This document shows, piece by piece, positions 54,128-63,352 of a stretch of 64,000 nucleotides of DNA. The stretch covers positions 43,666-107,665 of the forward strand of contig JBDRTY010000004.1 in NCBI GenBank assembly GCA_039801085.1, given 5' to 3'. Position 1 is the first letter of the stretch; every line of letters starts with the position of its first letter. The stretch is from a candidate division WOR-3 bacterium. GTDB taxonomy: Bacteria > Hydrothermota > Tepidihabitantia > Tepidihabitantales > Tepidihabitantaceae. Position numbers and translations under genes: made by a program. The notes below the pieces were generated by a model, which made no database searches, was not told the DNA's origin, and saw only the letters and a program-made list of their open reading frames with translations.

Positions 54128-55768
54128 ATGAGTTATCCTTCCCCTCTTGAGGAGCTGGTGCGGCGGGTGAATCAGACCCGTGAACAGCGGCTGAAACAGA
54201 ACTTCCCCCGGCTCAGCGCTGAGGAAAAACAGGCACTGCTGGAACAATTTCATCCCGACTACCGCACTGATACATTCACCACCATCCAGGTCGGACCAAA
54301 TGCCGGTGACCGTACCCCTCGTGAACTCGCCAGTCTCATTGAGGGCGAAAGTCCGCTCACCAATGCAGCCCTGAATCTTGACCATTTTGACTATGAAACG
54401 GATGTGCTGGTGATCGGAGGCGGTGGTGCCGGCTGTGCCGCAGCAATTACCGCCGATGACCACGGAGCACGGGTAATCATCGCCACCAAACTCCGGCTCG
54501 GTGATGCCAACACCATGATGGCACAGGGAGGAATTCAGGCAGCAGACAAGGAAAACGACTCCCCGGCGATTCACTACCTTGACGTGGTCGGCGGCGGCCA
54601 TTTCACAAACATCCCCGAACTGGTTGAGGCGCTTGTGACCGACGCCCCGGAAGCAATTCAGTGGCTGGAAAATCTCGGCGTAATCTTTGATAAGAATCCG
54701 GACGGTTCGATGAAAACCATTCATGGCGGCGGAACCTCGCGTCGAAGAATGCACACCTGCCGCGATTATACCGGTGCTGAGATCATGCGCACATTGCGCG
54801 ACGAAGTAAAGAGTCGGCCGGGCATCACGGTGCTGGAGTTCTGCCCGGCAGTAGAACTGTTGACCACCCCGGAGGGGGATGCTGCCGGTGCGATACTCCT
54901 TAACCTCAATCTCAACCGCTACCTCCGGATCAAGGCAAAAACGGTCGTGATCGCAACCGGCGGTTCCGGGCGGCTGCATTATCAGGGCTTTCCCACCTCC
55001 AATCACTATGGTGCCACTGGTGATGGACTGGTGCTTGCCTATCGGGCCGGTGCAAAACTGGCATTTATTGATACGATGCAATATCACCCGACCGGTGTCG
55101 CCTTTCCCCAGCAGATCGTCGGACAGCTGGTAACAGAAAAAGTCCGCAGTCTCGGTGCCCAGCTGGTAAACCGCAATGGCAACCAGTTCATCTTTCCCCT
55201 TGAAACCCGGGACGTAGTTGCATCAGCGATTATCCGCGAATGTCGCCAGGACCGCGGTGTCCGCACCCCTGCAGGGATTGACGGGGTCTGGCTGGACACG
55301 CCGATGATTGAGATCCTTAAAGGTCCGGGCACGGTTAAGCGGGAGCTGCCGGCGATGGTCCGGCAGTTTGCCCGGTTCGGGATTGAACTGGATAAGGAGC
55401 CGATTCTGGTATATCCGACGCTGCATTATCAGAATGGCGGGGTGGCGATTGATGCGATGTGTCATACGAGTGTGCGCTATCTGCTGGTTGCCGGCGAGGC
55501 TTCGGGCGGAGTCCACGGGCGTAACCGGCTGATGGGCAACTCGCTGCTTGATGTGATTGTCTTCGGCCGGCGGGCCGGCAATGAAGGCGCCCGGCTGGCA
55601 CTCCAACGGAATGATACCTTTACCCCGACACTGGAACACCTCACCCGCTGGCGCCAGCTGCTGAAGGAAAAGAAAATCGTGCCGGAAAGTGTCTCTCCAA
55701 TTCTGCTTCCGGACTATACTCGCAAACCCGCCGGTATGGAAAGCGGAAAAGCAGGGACGGAGGTCTAA
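54128..55768 (+). CDS. FrdA/SdhA-like flavoprotein
   Basis: 546 residues with an extra N-terminal 85-residue segment. The FAD motif is DVLVIGGGGAGCAAAITA. Active-site residues match fumarate reductase: MQYHPTGVAF, an Arg in TEKVRSLGAQ, His in LHYQNGGVAID and Arg in HGRNRLMGNSLLD. The His that covalently binds FAD in SdhA/FrdA is Asn here (GDANTMMAQGGI), so FAD is probably not covalent, as in L-aspartate oxidase. The enzyme may reduce fumarate or an enoate, or oxidise succinate. The substrate is not proven by sequence. Confidence 0.88.
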   Translation: MSYPSPLEELVRRVNQTREQRLKQNFPRLSAEEKQALLEQFHPDYRTDTFTTIQVGPNAGDRTPRELASLIEGESPLTNAALNLDHFDYETDVLVIGGGGAGCAAAITADDHGARVIIATKLRLGDANTMMAQGGIQAADKENDSPAIHYLDVVGGGHFTNIPELVEALVTDAPEAIQWLENLGVIFDKNPDGSMKTIHGGGTSRRRMHTCRDYTGAEIMRTLRDEVKSRPGITVLEFCPAVELLTTPEGDAAGAILLNLNLNRYLRIKAKTVVIATGGSGRLHYQGFPTSNHYGATGDGLVLAYRAGAKLAFIDTMQYHPTGVAFPQQIVGQLVTEKVRSLGAQLVNRNGNQFIFPLETRDVVASAIIRECRQDRGVRTPAGIDGVWLDTPMIEILKGPGTVKRELPAMVRQFARFGIELDKEPILVYPTLHYQNGGVAIDAMCHTSVRYLLVAGEASGGVHGRNRLMGNSLLDVIVFGRRAGNEGARLALQRNDTFTPTLEHLTRWRQLLKEKKIVPESVSPILLPDYTRKPAGMESGKAGTEV

Positions 55769-56851
55769 TTGGACTTTACACTCTCAGAAGATGCAGAAAT
55801 GGTCCGGCAGACCGTCCATGAATTTGTCCGCCGTGACCTCCTGCCGCTAGAACCAAAGTTTCTCAACGCCCGCAATCCCGTCGAGCGCCATGAGCTTGCC
55901 CGTGTGGCTACCGGAAAGCTCCGGGAAATGGGACTTTATAGTGCTGGCGTGCCTGAGGAATTTGGTGGCGGCGGTCTGGGTCTGATTGAAACCTGCCTCA
56001 TCGCCGAAGAACTGTCCTATACAATCATTCCGGTTGAATGGGGTGACTATACACCACTGCTGTACGACTGCTCCGAAGCACAGCGAGAGTCTTTTCTGCT
56101 GCCGGTGGTCACGGGAGAAAGGAATTACGCACTTGCCTTCCGTGAACCCGAACCATTTTCCGCACCGCAGGAAATGAGAACTTCTGCTCGGACTGATGGG
56201 GAGAACTTTCTCATTGACGGCATCAAGGAGCTGTCCCGACCGGAGTTTGATTTCTGCCTGGTGTTCGCCCGCGCTGATGAAGGAATCACCTGCTTTATTA
56301 TCGACGGGGATACCCCCGGCTGGCAGATTGATAAAAGCACCGAGCCTGCCCGGCTGATCCTCTCCTCCTGCCGGTTAACCGCTGACCGCATTCTGGGTAC
56401 GCCCGGTAAAGCAATGCTGCTGGGCCAGCGCTGGTTTGCTCTGGCGAGAGTTTCACGCAGCGCAGCAATAACCGGGGTCTGCCGCCGGATTCTGGAAACC
56501 ACCGCCCTGTATGCCCGGGACTGGAAGTCAATGAATGAACCGATTATCAGTCGGAAGGAGGTTCAGCGGACGCTTTCGGAGATGGCAGGAGGGTATGAGT
56601 CGCTGCGCTGGCTCGTATATCGCACCGCCTGGCTCGCCCAGACCGGTGCCCAGTTTCAGTATGAAAGTCTGCTGTTGAAGCTGCATGCCCAGACAATGCT
56701 GAACCGGATGGTAAATGATTCAATCCGGGTGCATGGCGGCACCAATCCGCCGGTGGAGCACTGGCTGATCCGGGCGTCAGGCGAAGGGGAGGCGCTGGAT
56801 ATGCTCCGGCTGGCGGTGAGCCATGAAGTTATCTCCCGTTACACCGGTTAA
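55769..56851 (+). CDS. Divergent acyl-CoA dehydrogenase
   Basis: 360 residues from a TTG directly after the flavoprotein stop. The N-terminal helical domain (SEDAEMVRQTVHEFVRRDLL), GVPEEFGGGGLGLIE and the C-terminal IRVHGGTNPPVEHW segment are typical. The middle beta domain is weak (AFREPEPFSAPQ replaces the usual TEP-x-x-GSD). The YEGT catalytic region is not seen in its normal form, so activity or substrate may be unusual. In the operon it is the expected source of electrons for EtfA. Confidence 0.88.
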   Translation: MDFTLSEDAEMVRQTVHEFVRRDLLPLEPKFLNARNPVERHELARVATGKLREMGLYSAGVPEEFGGGGLGLIETCLIAEELSYTIIPVEWGDYTPLLYDCSEAQRESFLLPVVTGERNYALAFREPEPFSAPQEMRTSARTDGENFLIDGIKELSRPEFDFCLVFARADEGITCFIIDGDTPGWQIDKSTEPARLILSSCRLTADRILGTPGKAMLLGQRWFALARVSRSAAITGVCRRILETTALYARDWKSMNEPIISRKEVQRTLSEMAGGYESLRWLVYRTAWLAQTGAQFQYESLLLKLHAQTMLNRMVNDSIRVHGGTNPPVEHWLIRASGEGEALDMLRLAVSHEVISRYTG

Positions 56852-56856
56852 TTAAC

Positions 56857-58875
56857 TTGGTTTCCCGAAGTTTGCGCATTACGCTGCTGGTAGCGTTGAT
56901 AATTCTCCTGCTGACCGGAGGTCTGCTGGTGCTGGGCTATCTCCGGCTCCGTGCCGATCTGCCCGCTCCGGAAACAATCATCAATTACAAGGCACCGGCG
57001 AGCACCCGGCTCTTGGATTGCCGGGGCCGGGTGATTTCCGAGTTTTTTCAGGAGAAGCGCCGGCCGGTGCCGCTGGAGACCATTCCGGAGTATCTGGTGC
57101 GGTCGGTAGTCGCGGTTGAAGACAAGCGCTTTTACTCCCACTGGGGAATTGATATTATCCGGGTCTCGGGGTCAATTGTTGCCAATCTCCTCCATCCCCG
57201 TAATCTCCAGGGTGCATCCACCATTACCCAGCAGCTCGCCCGTTCCATGTTTCTCACCCCCAGGCGTCAGCTCAGCCGGAAGCTGAAGGAAATGGTGCTG
57301 GCAATTGAGCTCGAGCGCCATTATTCCAAGGAGGAGATTCTGGAGATGTATCTGAACCAGGTGTGGTTCGGCGGTTCAATCTACGGTGTTGCAGCAGCAA
57401 GCGAACGGTATTTCGGCAAGCACATCTCCCGGCTGGACCCCGCAGAGTGCGCCACGCTGGGCGCAATGATCGCCAACCCTTCAGCCTACTCGCCCTATAA
57501 ATACCCGCAGCGGCTGTTGCGCCGGCGCAATTACTTTCTGGGCAAGATGCACCGGCTCGGGCTCCTGTCCCGTGAAGAATACGAACAGGCGATAACAGCA
57601 CCGTTGAATGTACTGCCGCCGGGCTCGGCAACCAACGAAGCACCATATTTTGTTGAGGAGATCCGGCGGTATCTAATCAATACCTATGGCTACGACTTCG
57701 TTTACAAATCCGGCGCCACCGTCTACACCACGCTGGATTTGGATATCCAGGCGGCGGCAAACCGGGCACTGCTGGACTGGCTCGAACGGCTGGAGCAGGA
57801 CTACCGGCTCCGGCCGACAAAGGCGCGCTATGACTCCATTTTCAAAAATGACTCCACCGACCCCGCACCCGGTTATCTCCAGGGGGCGCTGATTGTCGAG
57901 GATGTCCAGACCGGTGAGATCCGGGCGATGATCGGCGGCCGGGATTTCCGCCACAGTGAATTCAACCGGGCAACTCAGGCGCTGCGTCAGGTGGGAAGCG
58001 CATTTAAGCCGTTTGTCTATGCGGCTGCTCTGGATAACGGCTATACCGCTGCCAACATTGAGAATGACTCCGCGCTGGTGATCCGGATTCCGGGCCAGCC
58101 CGATTACCGGCCGAAGAATTACGACCAGAAGTTTCTGGGCAGAATGACCCTGCGCCGTGCCCTTGCCCTGTCCCGGAATATCATTGCGGTCCGGCTGTGC
58201 GAAAAGATCGGGCCGGAGGTCGTTGCCCGTTACGCCAGTCTGATGGGCATTGAGCATAAAATTCCGGCTTATTACTCCATCGCCCTGGGCTCAATTGACC
58301 TTTCACTGCTGGAAATGACCAATGCCTTTAATACGATCGCCAATCAGGGCATCCGCCTTACCCCGTTCATGATTACCAGGATCGTTGATGATCAGGGACA
58401 TCTGCTCGAGGAGAATCATCCTGAACCCCGACTGGCGATCAGACCCCAGACCGCCTATGTGCTGACGAGCATGATGCAGAGTGTGGTTAATGAGGGCACC
58501 GCCACCACGATCCGGGCACTCGGGTTCACCGGACCGGCAGCCGGCAAGACCGGCACAACCGATGACTATACCGATGCCTGGTTCATCGGCTTCACTCCCA
58601 CCCTGACCTGCGGGGTCTGGATTGGTTTTGACCAGAAGCGCACCATCTTCCGCGGCGCTACCGGTGGCGTGATTGCTGCACCGGTCTGGGGCGAGCTGAT
58701 GAAACAGGTTTATCAGGACACCCTTTCCGCCTTTCCGGTGCCCCCAGAAATTGTCACCCTGCCCATCTGTGAGCAGACCGGCAAACTTGCCACTCCCCTC
58801 TGCCCCCGTGCCCGTTACGAGGTGTTCATCCAGGGCACCGAGCCGACTGCCAGCTGTCCGCTTCACAACCGTTGA
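56857..58875 (+). CDS. Class A penicillin-binding protein 1A
   Basis: 672 residues from a TTG. One N-terminal membrane helix (LLVALIILLLTGGLLVLGYL) is followed by a GT51 glycosyltransferase (VEDKRFYSHWGID, GASTITQQLARSM) and a transpeptidase with S-x-x-K in GSAFKPFVYAAAL, SRNIIAVRLC, and GKTGTTDDYTDAWFIGF. It polymerises and cross-links peptidoglycan in the periplasm. It begins 5 nt after the acyl-CoA dehydrogenase stop, so it may be transcribed from the etfA promoter or a promoter not recognised here. The C-terminus has two paired Cys. Confidence 0.95.
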   Translation: MVSRSLRITLLVALIILLLTGGLLVLGYLRLRADLPAPETIINYKAPASTRLLDCRGRVISEFFQEKRRPVPLETIPEYLVRSVVAVEDKRFYSHWGIDIIRVSGSIVANLLHPRNLQGASTITQQLARSMFLTPRRQLSRKLKEMVLAIELERHYSKEEILEMYLNQVWFGGSIYGVAAASERYFGKHISRLDPAECATLGAMIANPSAYSPYKYPQRLLRRRNYFLGKMHRLGLLSREEYEQAITAPLNVLPPGSATNEAPYFVEEIRRYLINTYGYDFVYKSGATVYTTLDLDIQAAANRALLDWLERLEQDYRLRPTKARYDSIFKNDSTDPAPGYLQGALIVEDVQTGEIRAMIGGRDFRHSEFNRATQALRQVGSAFKPFVYAAALDNGYTAANIENDSALVIRIPGQPDYRPKNYDQKFLGRMTLRRALALSRNIIAVRLCEKIGPEVVARYASLMGIEHKIPAYYSIALGSIDLSLLEMTNAFNTIANQGIRLTPFMITRIVDDQGHLLEENHPEPRLAIRPQTAYVLTSMMQSVVNEGTATTIRALGFTGPAAGKTGTTDDYTDAWFIGFTPTLTCGVWIGFDQKRTIFRGATGGVIAAPVWGELMKQVYQDTLSAFPVPPEIVTLPICEQTGKLATPLCPRARYEVFIQGTEPTASCPLHNR

Positions 58876-58887
58876 AGAGCGCTGTCC

Positions 58888-59565
58888 ATGCCTTCGGTCC
58901 GCAAGCTGGAGCCGGTGCCGGAACTGTGGATCATCTTCCAGAAACTGTTCCGGGCTTACGGTCCCCAGCACTGGTGGCCTGCCCGGACACCGCTGGAAGT
59001 AGTAATCGGCGCGGTCCTGACCCAGAATACCGCCTGGCAGAATGTGGAAAGGGCAATGGCAAACCTCAGACACGCCCGGCTATTGAACCTTGACCGGCTC
59101 TGCCGGACCCCAGCCGGCCGGATCGCCGAGCTCATCCGTCCTGCCGGATACTATAACATCAAAGCCCGGCGTCTGCTCTCGGCGCTCAAATGGCTGAAGG
59201 AACAGGGCGGATTTGCGAAACTGCAGGCGACTCCCACCTCCCGGCTCCGCACCAGTCTGCTTGACTGTTACGGTGTGGGACCTGAAACCGCCGACTCAAT
59301 CCTGCTCTATGCGCTCAACCGCCCGGTATTCGTCATTGATGCCTATACCCGGCGCATCCTTGCCCGCTATGGACTGATTCAGGGAGATGAACGCTACGAG
59401 GAACTCCGGATCTGGATTGAACAGAGCCTTGCGCCGTTCCTTAAAAATGACGCGCAGGCAACCGTCCGGGCTTTCAATGAGTTTCATGCTCTGTTTGTCC
59501 GGCTTGCCAAGACCCACTGCCGGAGCCAGCCCCGGTGTCCGGGCTGTCCGCTTAACTCCCGTTGA
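58888..59565 (+). CDS. HhH-GPD DNA glycosylase, endonuclease III/MagIII-like
   Basis: 225 residues. The HhH-GPD fold shows VVIGAVLTQNTAWQNVERA and a helix-hairpin-helix LLDCYGVGPETADSILLYAL followed by FVIDAYTRRIL, with the catalytic Asp in the last. The Lys used by bifunctional endonuclease III is Glu (GPETAD), as in alkylation glycosylases such as MagIII. The C-terminal iron-sulfur loop reads CRSQPRCPGCPL with only three cysteines before the stop. A monofunctional base-excision role is likely (inference). The start follows the PBP gene by 12 nt. Confidence 0.86.
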   Translation: MPSVRKLEPVPELWIIFQKLFRAYGPQHWWPARTPLEVVIGAVLTQNTAWQNVERAMANLRHARLLNLDRLCRTPAGRIAELIRPAGYYNIKARRLLSALKWLKEQGGFAKLQATPTSRLRTSLLDCYGVGPETADSILLYALNRPVFVIDAYTRRILARYGLIQGDERYEELRIWIEQSLAPFLKNDAQATVRAFNEFHALFVRLAKTHCRSQPRCPGCPLNSR

Positions 59566-59595
59566 CTTTAAGCATCCGCTCAATAACATAACCAG

Positions 59596-61845
59596 ATGCA
59601 ACTTCTGCTCCTGTTGCTCATGCAGCCTCTGCCTGACACTGCACTAACCGCACCGGATACCGGTAAGGTGGACATTGTCTATTACGGTGCCCGGCTCGTC
59701 CGGTTTCTCGCCCGTGAGGAACGGGTAGTCCTGCTTGACTCCGCCTGGGTCCGCTACCGGGATATGTCGGTCTATGCGGACTCAATCACCTATGACATCC
59801 GGCGCCACACCCTGAGTGCGGTCAGAAAGAGTTCTGCCGGCGAATCGGCGCTGGTCCGCTTCCGGACCGCCACCGAACAGGTTACCGGCACTGAACTCCA
59901 CTATAATGTTGACACCCGCCGGGGTATGATGCGCTATGCCCGTTCCCAGGTGGAAAACGGCTGGATCAGCGCCCGGGAAGTATGGCTTGTCCGGGAACGG
60001 GTGCTGAACGCCCTCAATGCCGACTATACCACCTGTGATCTGCCCCATCCCCACTACGCCTTCTTCGGACCCCGGGTAAAACTGTTTATGGATGATGTGG
60101 CGATTGCTGAGCCGGTAATTCTGCGTCTCGGCAGGATCCCGGTCCTGCCCGCACCCTTCTGGCTTGTACCGGTGGCATCAAAGCGCAAATCCGGACTGAT
60201 GCCCTTCAAGGTCGGCAGTGCCACTGATCAGGGCTACTATGCCAAGGGCATCTCCTATTACTGGGTCCTGAACGACTATGCCGACATCACCTTCCTTGCC
60301 GATATTATGACCCGCCGGGGTGTCCAGTTCCGCACTGAGGGAATCTACATCGTCAACCCTTATTCCCGGGGTTCGGTGCAGGGCTCCTACATCCGGGAGT
60401 TCTGGAATCCGGCAAATCCGGACCTCGTCCGCTACAGCTTCAACCTCAGCACCGCCAGCAAAATCACACCGCTCACCGATCTTGATATCCAGGCGGAACT
60501 GATCTCCGACACCGCCTATGCACCGGACTACGCCGAAGACCGGCTTGACTGGCTCAAGCAGGAGGTCTACTCCTATGGCGCACTTACCCACCGGTTCCGC
60601 GGTCTGGGCAGGGCAAACCTCCGGGCTGAACGCCACACCTATTACATGCGCCATTACGACTACCAGCTTCTGCCCGCTGCCAGCATCGGCTTTAACACCC
60701 GCACCCTGCCCCTGGGCTGGAATATCACCCCGGCTGCCGGCTTCTCCCGGCGCGTGGAAAAGGCAGACTCATCCGGAACTGACACCCTGCGCGCCCAACG
60801 GCTCACACCATCATTATCCTTCAATCTCACCAGTCCTTCGTATCCAATTGGCACAATTGAAATCTCGGACCGGCTCAACTTCTCCGATTCCCGGCGCTCA
60901 TACCGGAACGCTCCCTTCAGTCACACTCAGACCCTCAATAACGAACTGGGACTGGGCACCTCCCAGAAGCTCATCGGCATCTTCAACACCAGTGAAGCGG
61001 TCAGCTGGAACTGGACCGACAACCTGACCGACACCCTGCCGCCGGACCCCAGACTCACCTTCAGCCTCGGCTCCGGATTTTCCCTGTTCCGGGTCTTCTC
61101 CACCCGCGCCCTCAACCTTGCCGGCATTCTCCACACCGTCAGCCCGAACCTCCAGTTTTACTACGAGCCAAAAATTACCCCCGCGGGTGTCTTCGGCAGA
61201 CCCGATCTCCTGCATCCCGATATCACCAACCTGCAGTTCTTCCTGCGCAACGGCTTTCAGGCAAAACGGGCGACAACAAAGGAAAAGTTTGACCTCGGCA
61301 CGGTCAACTTCTCCACCGGTTATGACCTGCTTCAGCACCGGCTCTCACCGGTCTATGCCACCATCTCCACCCGCCCCCTCCTGCTCATCACCGGAACCGA
61401 CTCCGGACCGGTGCGCCGGCGGTTTGACCTCAACCTTGACGGCAACCTGGGATTCAGACCGGAATCGCTCCGGCTCAGCGATGACTACCAGCTGCTCACC
61501 AGCTTCAGCTGGACCACACTCCGCACTGATACTGTCCACCACCGGGAAAACGGACTGGAACTGCGCCTCAACCACACCCTGGGAAAAAACCTGAACATGC
61601 TCACCGGCTCGGTATCATTCTCCTTTGCCGGCTGGCGGCTCGGCCTCAACTCCATCGGCTACAACTTTACCCGGCGCCAGCTCACCGATTACTCAATAAC
61701 CCTCTGGCGCGACCTCCACTGCTGGGAGGCGCTGGGCACCATCTCCGGACTGGGAAAACAGTGGCGCTGGGACTTTGAGGTCCGGATCAAGAAACTCCCG
61801 GATGTCCGGTTCGGCAAATCGCTCTTCCGCACCTTCCTGCCATGA
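59596..61845 (+). CDS. lptD: LptD-like LPS-assembly outer-membrane protein
   Basis: 749 residues. A short signal sequence leads to an OstA/LptA-type beta-jellyroll (VRYRDMSVYADSITYDIRR, then TGTELHYNVDTRRGMMRY) and then the LptD barrel (RIPVLPAPFWLVPVASKRKSG, FLADIMTRRGVQFRTEG and many later amphipathic strands). LptD puts lipopolysaccharide into the outer leaflet, so the organism should have an LPS-type outer membrane, unless the protein exports another glycolipid. LptE was not seen. It overlaps maf by 4 nt. Confidence 0.92.
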   Translation: MQLLLLLLMQPLPDTALTAPDTGKVDIVYYGARLVRFLAREERVVLLDSAWVRYRDMSVYADSITYDIRRHTLSAVRKSSAGESALVRFRTATEQVTGTELHYNVDTRRGMMRYARSQVENGWISAREVWLVRERVLNALNADYTTCDLPHPHYAFFGPRVKLFMDDVAIAEPVILRLGRIPVLPAPFWLVPVASKRKSGLMPFKVGSATDQGYYAKGISYYWVLNDYADITFLADIMTRRGVQFRTEGIYIVNPYSRGSVQGSYIREFWNPANPDLVRYSFNLSTASKITPLTDLDIQAELISDTAYAPDYAEDRLDWLKQEVYSYGALTHRFRGLGRANLRAERHTYYMRHYDYQLLPAASIGFNTRTLPLGWNITPAAGFSRRVEKADSSGTDTLRAQRLTPSLSFNLTSPSYPIGTIEISDRLNFSDSRRSYRNAPFSHTQTLNNELGLGTSQKLIGIFNTSEAVSWNWTDNLTDTLPPDPRLTFSLGSGFSLFRVFSTRALNLAGILHTVSPNLQFYYEPKITPAGVFGRPDLLHPDITNLQFFLRNGFQAKRATTKEKFDLGTVNFSTGYDLLQHRLSPVYATISTRPLLLITGTDSGPVRRRFDLNLDGNLGFRPESLRLSDDYQLLTSFSWTTLRTDTVHHRENGLELRLNHTLGKNLNMLTGSVSFSFAGWRLGLNSIGYNFTRRQLTDYSITLWRDLHCWEALGTISGLGKQWRWDFEVRIKKLPDVRFGKSLFRTFLP

Positions 61846-62426
61846 AACTTTACCTCGCCTCCACCTCACCCCGGCGCCGTCAGCTCCTGCGGGATCTCGG
61901 CATCACCTTCTACCCTGTAAAACCCGCATTCTTTGAACCCGAAATCAGCTTCAGCCAGAACCCGCGCCGGCTGGCAATTACCCTTGCCCTGCTCAAAGCC
62001 CTCTCCTGCACCCCGAAGGTCAAAAACGGCATCATCATCGGCACCGACACCATTGTCGTGATCAGCAACCGGATTCTCGGCAAACCCGCAAACCCGACTG
62101 CCGCAAAACGCATGCTTAAACTTCTTTCTAACAAAACTCATCAGGTAATTACTGGAATTGCACTTATAAAAATGCCCGAGAAAAAAATCTATGCAGACGC
62201 CGAGACCACCCGCGTCACCTTCCGTGCCCTGACCGATGAAGAGATAGAGTCCTATATCTCCACCCCTGAGCCCTATGACAAGGCGGGCGCCTATGCCATT
62301 CAGGGCAGAGCCGGGCTCTTTGTGGAGCGCATCTCCGGCTGTTACCTCAATGTGATCGGTCTGCCGGTCAGTCTCCTTTTGAAACTGCTTCAGGATGCCG
62401 GCTGGAAAAATCCTGCCTCACGGTGA
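61842..62426 (+). CDS. maf: Maf-family nucleotide pyrophosphatase
   Basis: 194 residues. Family motifs are LYLASTSPRRRQLLRDLG at the N-terminus, IIIGTDTIVV with the catalytic Asp, THQVITGIALI, and YDKAGAYAIQGRAGLFVE. Maf hydrolyses modified or canonical NTPs (dTTP/UTP type in the YhdE group). The ATG overlaps the lptD stop. The 3' end overlaps the convergent lipoprotein gene by 9 nt. Confidence 0.94.
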   Translation: MKLYLASTSPRRRQLLRDLGITFYPVKPAFFEPEISFSQNPRRLAITLALLKALSCTPKVKNGIIIGTDTIVVISNRILGKPANPTAAKRMLKLLSNKTHQVITGIALIKMPEKKIYADAETTRVTFRALTDEEIESYISTPEPYDKAGAYAIQGRAGLFVERISGCYLNVIGLPVSLLLKLLQDAGWKNPASR

Positions 62427-63083
62427 CTTCAGCTGGACATTTATCCGGTAACCGCAATCCCGCAAGCCCTGCCTGTTATCCAGAACCAGAAAATACAGAC
62501 CCGCAGCAGGAATGGTGTCGTAGAAAAGACCTGCCTGATATGCCAGCCGCCGGATTCTCGGCTGATAGCTCTCATTTGCCTGCCACCGCCTGAAATTGGG
62601 TTCATCAAGGAACATCAGGTAAATTGTTGTTGTATCGCTTGAACATTGCCCTTGGAGCCGGTAACCGGCAGGGCAGGAATCAAAAAACCAGACCGCCTCG
62701 CCTGCCTTCACCGCTCCTTCCCAGACCGCAAAATTGACCACCCGGGGCACGACCCGGACCAGAACCGAATCACTCCCCTTCCTGTCCAGACCATCGGCTA
62801 CCTGCACCTTTAACAGCACCACACCTGAGGACTCGGGCGCCCGCCACTGAATCCGGTTGTCAAACTGATTTCCGAAAACTCCGGCTGAACACCACCACTC
62901 ATAACTCAGCGGACCCCGGGCACCCGGCTCAACCCGGCAGACAAAACTGCAGGTATCAAGAACCGCCACCTGACCTTTTCCCTCAACCCCGCTAATCACC
63001 GGCGGACCGAACTCATAACCACACCGGCTGGCAACTACAAGACCAGTGATAACAAGAACGCGCAGGTAACTCACAAACCGCAT
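62418..63083 (-). CDS. Hypothetical Ig-like-domain lipoprotein
   Basis: 221 residues. The signal peptide ends in VVASRCGYEF, a possible though imperfect lipobox. The next 95 residues are a PKD/Ig-like beta sandwich (SYEWWCSAGVFGN, then LKVQVADGLDRKGSDSVLV). The C-terminal 90 residues (GYRLQGQCSSDTTTIYLMF to the end) are unassigned. Several cysteine pairs suggest an exported, disulfide-bonded protein. The promoter ends 8 nt before the ATG, so the mRNA is almost leaderless. Confidence 0.75.
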   Translation of the reverse strand: MRFVSYLRVLVITGLVVASRCGYEFGPPVISGVEGKGQVAVLDTCSFVCRVEPGARGPLSYEWWCSAGVFGNQFDNRIQWRAPESSGVVLLKVQVADGLDRKGSDSVLVRVVPRVVNFAVWEGAVKAGEAVWFFDSCPAGYRLQGQCSSDTTTIYLMFLDEPNFRRWQANESYQPRIRRLAYQAGLFYDTIPAAGLYFLVLDNRQGLRDCGYRINVQLKSP

Positions 63084-63091
63084 CGGTATAA

Positions 63092-63121
63092 AGATTATCC
63101 GGTCCGTCCTGTCAGGGTCAA
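63092..63121 (-). promoter_or_regulatory. Promoter of the 62.4-kb lipoprotein gene, near-leaderless
   Basis: On the minus strand, TTGACC (63116-63121), 18-nt spacer and TAATCT (63092-63097), with 8 nt to the ATG at 63083. An overlapping GATAAT (63094-63099) with a 16-nt spacer is an alternative. Confidence 0.55.
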
Positions 63122-63352
63122 GAAAATCGCCTCCACAGCCGGCACCACCCCGGACCCCGCAACCACTACCACCCCTGCCCCGGGCTAGCCCCCCCCTTGA
63201 CAGGACTGAATATATAACACCTTAAGCATCAATATGTTAAATTAAAGAACCCCTGTGCATTATTATGCACATATAAACGCTCCCCGGTGGTGGCACCTGG
63301 GGAAAATCGGCTCTATCTGTCCGGGCGGTTTCGAATAGTAACGAAGCGGACA
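63122..63352. other. Gene-free gap before the repeat array
   Basis: It contains the second GGGCTAGCCC-type palindrome (about 63184-63205) and a 7-bp hairpin (TGTGCAT and ATGCACA) near 63252-63272. No gene is supported. Open frames here are short and represent translated repeats. Confidence 0.55.
63184..63205. repeat. GGGCTAGCCC palindrome, copy 2 (inverted)
   Basis: Reads CCGGGCTAGCCCCCCCCTTGAC on the plus strand. It matches copy 1 at 42.9 kb in inverted orientation, including the GTCAAG flank, but with a longer C-run and an imperfect left arm. Confidence 0.62.

Noticed and set aside
53876..55087. A 403-codon open frame on the minus strand
   Set aside because: It lies antisense to the FrdB-like and FrdA-like genes, which have clear cofactor and active-site motifs; its own translation shows no family signature.
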